From NCBI GenBank assembly GCA_937910305.1, contig CALEPS010000199.1, positions 1-10,621 on the forward strand: a DNA stretch of 10,621 nt. Direction: 5' to 3'. The notes under the pieces are model-generated. The model was not told the origin of the DNA, ran no database searches, and saw only the letters and a list, made by a program, of their open reading frames with translations. This DNA is from an uncultured Bacteroidales bacterium. GTDB lineage: Bacteria > Bacteroidota > Bacteroidia > Bacteroidales > Paludibacteraceae. Shown here piece by piece: positions 5,962 through 10,621 of the stretch (position 1 is the stretch's first letter; each line of letters begins with the position of its first letter). The position numbers and the translations under genes were made by a program.

Positions 5962-7947
5962 TCACTTTTTGAGTAACTGTGCATTAAGGCCTTTGAGGGT
6001 CTCCAATACGTTGCAACGGACGTGGATGAAGTTCTGGATGCCGAGCTTCTGGAGGTCCTCCATGCAAGCCGGAGCACCGGCAACGATGAAGATCTCTTTG
6101 GCGTTCTGGAGCTTCTTCCATGCCTTCGGCGCGAGGGTTGCGTACTCGTCATCTGACGAACAGAGGACGATGATGTCCGCTTTCGCCTTACGAGCCGCCT
6201 TGATACCTTCAGCGATCGTAGCAAAGCCGTTGTTGTCGATGACCTTGTATCCTGCGCATGCGAGGAAGTTACAACTGAACTGCGCACGCGCGATACGCAT
6301 AGCGAGGTTGCCGATGGTGAGCATGAACGCAACAGGTTGTTTCTTAGCAGCTTCGGTCTCTAAGCGCAATGCCTCGAACTCCTCGGCTGCACGGGCAACT
6401 GGCAATGTTGCCAGACCGCCTTCGGCTGACGGAGTACAGACCGCTTCGCTGACAGAGTACGGACCTGATTTGCAACCACATGCTTGGTCTGTATTCTGTA
6501 TTCTGTACTCTGTATTCTTCGATTTGCACGTGCAGATCGAGCTGCAAGCACCGGCGTCGGCTTTGATCTTCTTGCCGGCTTTCTCGGTGAAGTTCGGGAA
6601 CTGGTTGGAACCGAGCAGCACCTCTTTGCGTTTGGCTACGTCGTTGAGACGCGCTTTGAGGTTTGCCGCCATATGCTCCTGTACCTTGCCTTCGGAAACC
6701 ATCTGGTACATACCGCCCTGGTCCTGGATAGCCAAGAACTGCTTCCATGCCTCGGCAGCGATGGACGCCGTGAGGTTCTCCAGATAATACGAACCGGCAG
6801 CCGGGTCCACGATCTTATCGAAGTGCGCCTCCTCTTTGAGGAGCAGCTGCTGGTTGCGGGCGATACGCTCGGAGAAATCGGTCGGACGCTCGTAGGTGAT
6901 GTCGAACGGCGTAACGGTGATCTCATCCACGCCTGCCAGAGCAGCGGACATCGTCTCAGTCTGCGTGCGGAGGAGGTTCACATATGCGTCGAAGATAGTC
7001 ATGTTGAAACGGCTGGTCTCGGCGGATACGTTCATCTTAGCGGCATTGCGGAGAGCGGTGGTGAAGATCGGCGCTTTGTAAGCCTCTACGATCTTTGCCC
7101 AGAGCAGACGCGCAGCACGGAACTTAGCCAGCTCCATGAAGTAGTTGCCGCCGATACCCATGTTGAAACGGATAGCGTTGGCAGCGCGGTAGTTCGGCAC
7201 ACCGGCTTCGGTCAGCATCGTCATGTACTCGGCACCCCAAGCGAGGGCGTAAGCGAGTTCCTGCGTAGCATATGCGCCGGAGTTATTGAGCACAACGGAG
7301 TTGACACCCACTACGCGGTAACCCGGCAGCGCTTTGGCGGCTTTCACCACCTCGGCGATCTTAGCCGATACCTGCTCACGGGTCAGCGGTTTGCCCTTGA
7401 CGAGCATGTTCTTGATCGGGTCCACGTTGATGGAACCTACCATGTGCTTCACATCGTAACCCATGCGGCCGTAGTAGCGCACGAGGATGTTCGCGAGCTT
7501 CGGCGCAGCGCAGGCGCAGATGGAGAAGTTGATGGCGATGCAGTCAGCGGCGATACCGTTGAGCAGCGTTTTGATGAAATGGTAGGTCAACTTCTCTTTG
7601 TCCAGACAAAAACCGAGGGAGTTGATACCCTTGTTGAGCACCTCGAGGGCTTTCTCGTTCGCCTTGCGTGCGTTCTTGCAGGCGCAGATGTTCTGACGGA
7701 TAGCCCAGTCGTTGTTAGTACGCGTACCGCGGACGTAGGGGAACTGACCGGGGGCGGAGACGGTGGTCTTGAGCCCTTTCAGGTCCTCACGGCGGTAGAA
7801 CGGCTGCACGTTGAATCCTTCCGGCGTGCGCCATACCAGCTTCTTGTCGAAGTCGGCACCTTTCAGGTCAGCGATGATTTTGGCTTTCCATGTCTCGGTG
7901 GAGACCGGCGCAAAATCCGCCAACATGTTTACTTTGTTTTCTGCCAT
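5962..7947 (-). CDS. mutA: Methylmalonyl-CoA mutase small subunit, with an in-frame repeat insertion
   Basis: Non-catalytic partner of MutB. The barrel domain (about residues 1-450) keeps the family pattern, for example EGFNVQPFYRREDLKGLKTT and FSERIARNQQLLLKEE. The C-terminal domain (about 518-661) aligns with the MutB cobalamin domain but lacks the motif: where MutB has GQDGHDRG, MutA has NLAMRIAR (546-553), so no B12 ligand. At 661 residues it is longer than the usual 610-640. The extra length is at residues 477-515, a linker built from 7- and 23-base repeats (translated KNTEYRIQNT and SVSEAVCTPSAEGG). The linker is flanked by CTCKS and CGCKS. ICAC also occurs at 88-91 and 143-146. The frame stays open, so the protein is probably functional. 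Start: ATG at 7947, behind a clear promoter. Stop: TGA at 5962-5964. Confidence 0.95.
   Translation of the reverse strand: MAENKVNMLADFAPVSTETWKAKIIADLKGADFDKKLVWRTPEGFNVQPFYRREDLKGLKTTVSAPGQFPYVRGTRTNNDWAIRQNICACKNARKANEKALEVLNKGINSLGFCLDKEKLTYHFIKTLLNGIAADCIAINFSICACAAPKLANILVRYYGRMGYDVKHMVGSINVDPIKNMLVKGKPLTREQVSAKIAEVVKAAKALPGYRVVGVNSVVLNNSGAYATQELAYALAWGAEYMTMLTEAGVPNYRAANAIRFNMGIGGNYFMELAKFRAARLLWAKIVEAYKAPIFTTALRNAAKMNVSAETSRFNMTIFDAYVNLLRTQTETMSAALAGVDEITVTPFDITYERPTDFSERIARNQQLLLKEEAHFDKIVDPAAGSYYLENLTASIAAEAWKQFLAIQDQGGMYQMVSEGKVQEHMAANLKARLNDVAKRKEVLLGSNQFPNFTEKAGKKIKADAGACSSICTCKSKNTEYRIQNTDQACGCKSGPYSVSEAVCTPSAEGGLATLPVARAAEEFEALRLETEAAKKQPVAFMLTIGNLAMRIARAQFSCNFLACAGYKVIDNNGFATIAEGIKAARKAKADIIVLCSSDDEYATLAPKAWKKLQNAKEIFIVAGAPACMEDLQKLGIQNFIHVRCNVLETLKGLNAQLLKK
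6412..6528 (-). repeat. Palindromic repeat cluster inserted in mutA
   Basis: On the minus strand the 23-base family appears as one copy at 6437-6459 and a 25-base variant at 6412-6436, preceded by GGTCC (6461-6465). The single copy matches the intergenic unit at 21 of 23 positions. Facing it on the plus strand are four tandem TGTATTC-type 7-base units at 6490-6517, led by GGTCTG. GAGTACGGACC (6455-6465) and GGTCTGTATTC (6486-6496) form an imperfect inverted repeat (9 of 11). An exact 8-base direct repeat GATTTGCA (6467-6474, 6521-6528) brackets the 7-base array at a step of 54 bases. All lies in frame in the linker between the MutA domains. Confidence 0.88.
7510..7690 (-). repeat. Two identical 13-base copies inside mutA encoding ICAC
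   Basis: GCAGGCGCAGATG (plus-strand reading) is found at 7510-7522 and 7678-7690. Both copies are read in the same frame as ICAC. The positions do not look like conserved active-site segments, so a sequence-driven origin is possible, but a shared codon preference could also explain it. Confidence 0.45.
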
Positions 7948-7982
7948 GCTAATTGTGTTTTTAGATAGTATATTTAGTTTGA

Positions 7983-8022
7983 CTAGTATTCTAGTATCCT
8001 AGGGTCCTAGGAGCCTAGGATT
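7983..8022 (-). repeat. Five tandem 8-base CTAG units in the mutA leader
   Basis: Units of eight bases, each starting CTAG, begin at 7983, 7991, 7999, 8007 and 8015. The last three include CCTAGG at exact 8-base steps (7998, 8006, 8014). The array lies between the expected mutA transcript start (near 8029) and the start codon, so it would be in the untranslated leader. It contains TAG in every unit and could not expand freely inside a gene. Confidence 0.9.
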
Positions 8023-8034
8023 TCAAAAAACGCA

Positions 8035-8065
8035 CAAAGTTACAATAAGTTTTGCATATATGCAA
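8035..8065 (-). promoter_or_regulatory. Promoter of mutA
   Basis: On the minus strand TTG (8063-8065) is followed by 20 bases and TAACTTTG (8035-8042), the Bacteroidetes pattern. The leader to the mutA ATG would be about 80 bases and contains the 8-base array. The nuclease terminator ends directly upstream, so mutA starts its own transcript. Confidence 0.8.
8052..8065. promoter_or_regulatory. 14-base palindrome overlapping the mutA -33 region
   Basis: TTGCATATATGCAA is a perfect palindrome and its left end, read on the minus strand, is the -33 TTG. A dimeric regulator bound here would compete with or contact RNA polymerase. The regulator is unknown. Confidence 0.5.
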
Positions 8066-8066
8066 G

Positions 8067-8101
8067 AAAAAACGGCAAATTTTATTCAAAAATGCCGTTT
8101 T
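8067..8101 (-). terminator. Terminator of the endonuclease gene
   Basis: On the minus strand AAAACGGCA pairs with TGCCGTTTT (8093-8101 with 8069-8077), with further A-T pairs inside the loop, then six Ts and C. It lies 40 bases after the nuclease stop codon and abuts the mutA promoter. Confidence 0.82.
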
Positions 8102-8140
8102 AACCTATTTGCGAGATATTTTTTCCCGTTTAAGAGGGGT

Positions 8141-9868
8141 TTATTGGATTCTTTGTCCCATCACATTGTAGATTTGGTCTCCAATGACGATGAGAAGTCG
8201 TCCATCCCGCAGAATTTTGTGCGTTGGAACGGAAATCTGCTCATTTTCGATGTCCGTGTGGTATCCTCCGCCACACGAGGTGAGGTAATTGCTATAGGAG
8301 ACTCCTGCACCGGTGGCGTTGATGGTGATGGAAGCAAAACCTACACCTTGGGTAGTATGTGCCTCTGCCGCAAAGCGCAGCGGAGAGAGACCGGACAGGG
8401 AACCGGAGTTCGTCCATGTATAGTCGTTGAGTTTATTATTCGAAGCGGTCAACGAAGCAATCACAGAACCTGCCGCAGAGATAGATACGGTCTGATTCGA
8501 CGAGCCGCCGTAGGTACGGATATTCATTGTGATCGAGTTCAATCCCGAGAGATCGATAGCCGGCGATTCGATATATTTACCGGCTACCAGTAACCAGTAT
8601 GATCCGTTATTTCCGGCCGTATTGGTCCAGCCGGTCTGGTTCTCGGCGTCAAAAGTATAAACAGCCGGAGCAGCCCCTGCTTGTTCAGTCGCTTGGGCGA
8701 AGACAGCGTAGTAGGTGACATCGGCTGTTACCTCCGGGAACTCAGTGATCAGCTTATAGAGCGTTTCGGGAGCTTCGTTCTGCGTGCCTGCAATAGGTGC
8801 ATCGGTCCAGCCCATGAAGACGGAACTCTCATCCGAGCAGGAGTTCGGTTCAGCCGGCAGTTCCAAGATCTTACCATCTTCGATTACGGAATCGGTGTGC
8901 AGGATCTCGCCGTTGACAGACCATGTGACACCATGTTTGTTGACTCCGGGTTGCGGAGGAGTAACCGGCGTGCCGCCATCATAGGGAGAGACGAGAGAGG
9001 AAAGGGAAAGGGACTGTCCTTTCTTGTTACCCCAGATATATTCTGCCAATTCGGGATAGTCGATGAAGGGGTTACGGTTGCCCTGTTTATACGAACATTT
9101 ATTGAGTGTCTCGTTTCCGTAGATCACTTCATTACGCGCCAGTTCACGCTCCGATACCGGGTCCTGGCGGTGCCATTTGAGCAGCAGATCAATCGAATAA
9201 GCCGACAGCTGCGCCGTGCCATTCGCATAAGTGAACATCGTACGTCCGCCTTCCGCCTGCGTGAAATTAGAAGACATATAACAGGTGACCATATAGAAAT
9301 AGGTACGCGCGAGATCGCCTTTGAACTCATCGTCGGGTTCGTACACCACTCCGGAGACCGTATAACCGGGGAACGTGCTGGCACCCTTACGGCCTTTAGC
9401 CTGCACTCCGTTTGTCGTACATTTGGTTCCGTTCTCGCACTCTCCGAAAGGTTCGTTTCCGCGGTAACTGTTGACATAGCAGTTGGTGGGATAGAGATGG
9501 AACGCATCGCTATAAAGGGGCGAAGCCTCGCCAAACCACGATTTAGGTACCGAGTGTTCGCGGTTGTAACCGCACGTACCGGAACACCAAGACTCCGTAT
9601 AAGCCGGGTCGCAGAAGGAATAGATGTCATCAATCGTTGTACCGGCATTGTTGTAGGTGTCCGTCCATTTGAAAAGGTACTTCAATTCGTCGTACGAGAC
9701 GGTGGTATGAGGGCGTATTTTCGCGCTCAAAGCCGTACGGAGCGTTTCGCCGGACTTGCCATCCGCCGAAGCATAATAGGTAGTGAGGGTAACGGTCGGA
9801 GCGACTGTTGCCCATGCCATTTGCGCTGCACAGAGGAGCGCGAGGAAAGAAAGAATGTGTTTTTTCAT
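8141..9868 (-). CDS. Secreted endonuclease I family nuclease with a type IX secretion tail
   Basis: Predicted extracellular DNA/RNA-degrading enzyme, 575 residues. Residues 1-20 are a signal peptide (cleavage likely after AWA). Residues about 45-285 are the endonuclease I domain: CGYNREHSVPKSWFG with E104-H105 as metal ligand and general base, HLYPTN at 124-129, VNSYRGNEPFGE with N133 the likely second metal ligand, and QDPVSERELARNEVIYGNE at 235-253. Six cysteines at 86-150 could form disulfides. Residues about 305-390 resemble a Listeria-Bacteroides (InlB-type) repeat (VNGE..., FMGWTDAP, ADVTYYAVFA). Residues about 400-530 look like a beta-sandwich. The end (KILRDGRLLIVIGDQIYNVMGQRIQ-like pattern, with 20 or fewer residues defining it) fits a short type IX sorting domain. 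Its role may be scavenging of DNA for nutrients. It lies 71 bases after lpd and could share its transcript. Confidence 0.9.
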   Translation of the reverse strand: MKKHILSFLALLCAAQMAWATVAPTVTLTTYYASADGKSGETLRTALSAKIRPHTTVSYDELKYLFKWTDTYNNAGTTIDDIYSFCDPAYTESWCSGTCGYNREHSVPKSWFGEASPLYSDAFHLYPTNCYVNSYRGNEPFGECENGTKCTTNGVQAKGRKGASTFPGYTVSGVVYEPDDEFKGDLARTYFYMVTCYMSSNFTQAEGGRTMFTYANGTAQLSAYSIDLLLKWHRQDPVSERELARNEVIYGNETLNKCSYKQGNRNPFIDYPELAEYIWGNKKGQSLSLSSLVSPYDGGTPVTPPQPGVNKHGVTWSVNGEILHTDSVIEDGKILELPAEPNSCSDESSVFMGWTDAPIAGTQNEAPETLYKLITEFPEVTADVTYYAVFAQATEQAGAAPAVYTFDAENQTGWTNTAGNNGSYWLLVAGKYIESPAIDLSGLNSITMNIRTYGGSSNQTVSISAAGSVIASLTASNNKLNDYTWTNSGSLSGLSPLRFAAEAHTTQGVGFASITINATGAGVSYSNYLTSCGGGYHTDIENEQISVPTHKILRDGRLLIVIGDQIYNVMGQRIQ

Positions 9869-9878
9869 ATTATTAAGC

Positions 9879-9930
9879 GTTAAAGAGTTAGAGAGTTAAA
9901 ATGGTTTGCTGCGCAAACGTTAAAGAGTTA
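9879..9930. repeat. Short repeats in the lpd-nuclease gap
   Basis: GTTAAAGAGTTA occurs at 9879-9890 and 9919-9930, with a partial copy GAGAGTTAAA between (9891-9900). A hairpin GTTTGC/GCAAAC (9904-9918, three-base loop) lies in the middle. I see no minus-strand TAnnTTTG promoter for the nuclease in this gap. Confidence 0.7.
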
Positions 9931-9939
9931 CATTGGTGA

Positions 9940-10621
9940 TTAATGCAGTACCTCGTGCAGGATCTCGCTTACCGTAGGATGCGGGAAGACGACTTGCTGC
10001 ATTTCCGCCACCGTATAGCCTTTGCTGACGGCAAAAGAGGCTGCTGCGATAAATTCCGAGCAGGGGTTTCCGATACAATGCACGCCGAGTACGGTTTGCT
10101 TTTCTGCGTCCAAGATGAGTTTGCAGAGTCCTGTTTCTCCTTCGTTCTCCGCCATGAAGCGTCCGGAGAAAGTCATCGGCAGTTTGCGAATCTCAGTCGT
10201 GAACCCCATATCCGCTGCCTGATTTTCGGTAAGCCCCACAGAAGCGATCTCCGGGTTGGTATAAACGACCGAAGGAATAGCAAGATAATTTACCATCTGA
10301 TCATTTACCATTTTGTCATTTACCATTTTGTCATTTACCATTTTGTCATTTAGCATTTTGGACACAGCCACTTCGGCTTGGTGGGAGGCGACATGCGCAA
10401 GCATGATCTTACCCGTTACATCGCCGCAGGCATAGACATTCGGCAGGTTGGTCCGGCAGAACCCATCCACTTTGATTGCACCGCGTTCCAGTTCGAGTCC
10501 GTTGAGCGCTTCGAGACCTTGCAGGTTCGCGCGACGGCCGACAGAGACGAGGATCCGCTCTGCGGCAAGCCTACCCCCAGAAGTTCTACGACCGTCCTCA
10601 GGACGCTCGATCGAGCAGAGC
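9940..10621 (-). CDS. lpdA: Dihydrolipoamide dehydrogenase, C-terminal half, with an in-frame 15-base repeat expansion
   Basis: FAD flavoprotein that reoxidises lipoyl groups of 2-oxoacid dehydrogenase or glycine-cleavage complexes. The 5' half, including the FAD site and redox disulfide, is outside the window; about 226 residues are visible. Recognisable parts in order: RILVSVGRRAN, TNLPNVYACGDVTGKIMLAHVA (second FAD contact; first 20 residues diagnostic), PSVVYTNPEIASVGLTE opening the dimer domain, and HPTVSE near the end, giving the catalytic His-Glu pair. Between AVSKM and PSVVYT, where relatives have about 15-18 residues, there is a repeat of MVNDK units with LND and NDQ variants. The frame is kept and the flanking motifs are intact, so the enzyme is probably active. 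The nuclease gene follows after 71 bases. Which complex it serves cannot be told. Confidence 0.93.
   Translation of the reverse strand, partial: LCSIERPEDGRRTSGGRLAAERILVSVGRRANLQGLEALNGLELERGAIKVDGFCRTNLPNVYACGDVTGKIMLAHVASHQAEVAVSKMLNDKMVNDKMVNDKMVNDQMVNYLAIPSVVYTNPEIASVGLTENQAADMGFTTEIRKLPMTFSGRFMAENEGETGLCKLILDAEKQTVLGVHCIGNPCSEFIAAASFAVSKGYTVAEMQQVVFPHPTVSEILHEVLH
10288..10356 (-). repeat. 15-base tandem repeat inside lpd
   Basis: On the minus strand, ATGGTAAATGACAAA is repeated about 4.5 times with few changes (CTA for GTA in the first, GATCAG for GACAAA in the fourth). Each unit encodes MVNDK. The unit is a multiple of three, and its two other forward frames contain stops, so expansion is possible only in this frame. 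Confidence 0.92.

Noticed and set aside
6484..7968. Long open frame on the plus strand opposite mutA
   Set aside because: Antisense shadow of mutA; start lies within the repeat insertion and no family pattern is visible.
8681..9883. Long plus-strand frame opposite the nuclease
   Set aside because: Antisense shadow; the minus-strand frame has a signal peptide, catalytic motif and sorting tail.

Overview
The window comes from a member of the Bacteroidales, probably uncultured. Three things point there. Several promoters have the Bacteroidetes form (TTTG, about 20 bases, then TAnnTTTG). The nuclease ends in a type IX secretion sorting tail. The methylmalonyl-CoA mutase is the two-subunit MutA/MutB type used in the succinate-propionate pathway. 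I cannot name a genus.

Layout. (1) 1-654: three small plus-strand genes of accessory or prophage flavour: a cut-off helix-turn-helix-like protein, a small basic protein, and a small lipoprotein-like membrane protein. (2) 655-1272: no gene, but many hairpins, then a 23-base tandem repeat array. (3) 1273-1662: a conserved-looking protein of unknown function with a strong terminator. (4) 1704-2189: a second promoter with no clear gene behind it, a REP-like hairpin, and a pair of operator-like repeats in front of a third promoter. (5) 2190-3306: an AAA ATPase of the DUF4143 type, broken by a frameshift near its 3' end. A two-way terminator follows. (6) Minus strand, 10621 down to 3388: the 3' part of a dihydrolipoamide dehydrogenase, a secreted endonuclease I, then mutA and mutB.

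How the genes work together. MutA and MutB form the B12-dependent mutase that interconverts succinyl-CoA and methylmalonyl-CoA. MutB carries all the catalytic and cobalamin-binding residues and MutA is the degenerate partner. A good promoter lies before mutA, directly after the nuclease terminator. mutB would be read from that promoter or from one in the unusually long 432-base mutA-mutB spacer. The nuclease and lpd are not obviously related to this pathway.

The most interesting signal is the set of short repeats. Units of 7, 8, 15 and 23 bases sit in a leader (8), in an intergenic array (23) and inside the reading frames of two central metabolic enzymes, MutA (7 and 23) and Lpd (15). The 23-base family upstream of the unknown gene at 1273 is the same family as the one inside mutA, in the orientation that has no stop codon in any frame. 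The 8-base unit, which contains TAG, is found only outside genes. I found no clear new defence or mobile system. The broken ATPase, the structured region at 655-1040 and the repeat insertions are the points worth following.
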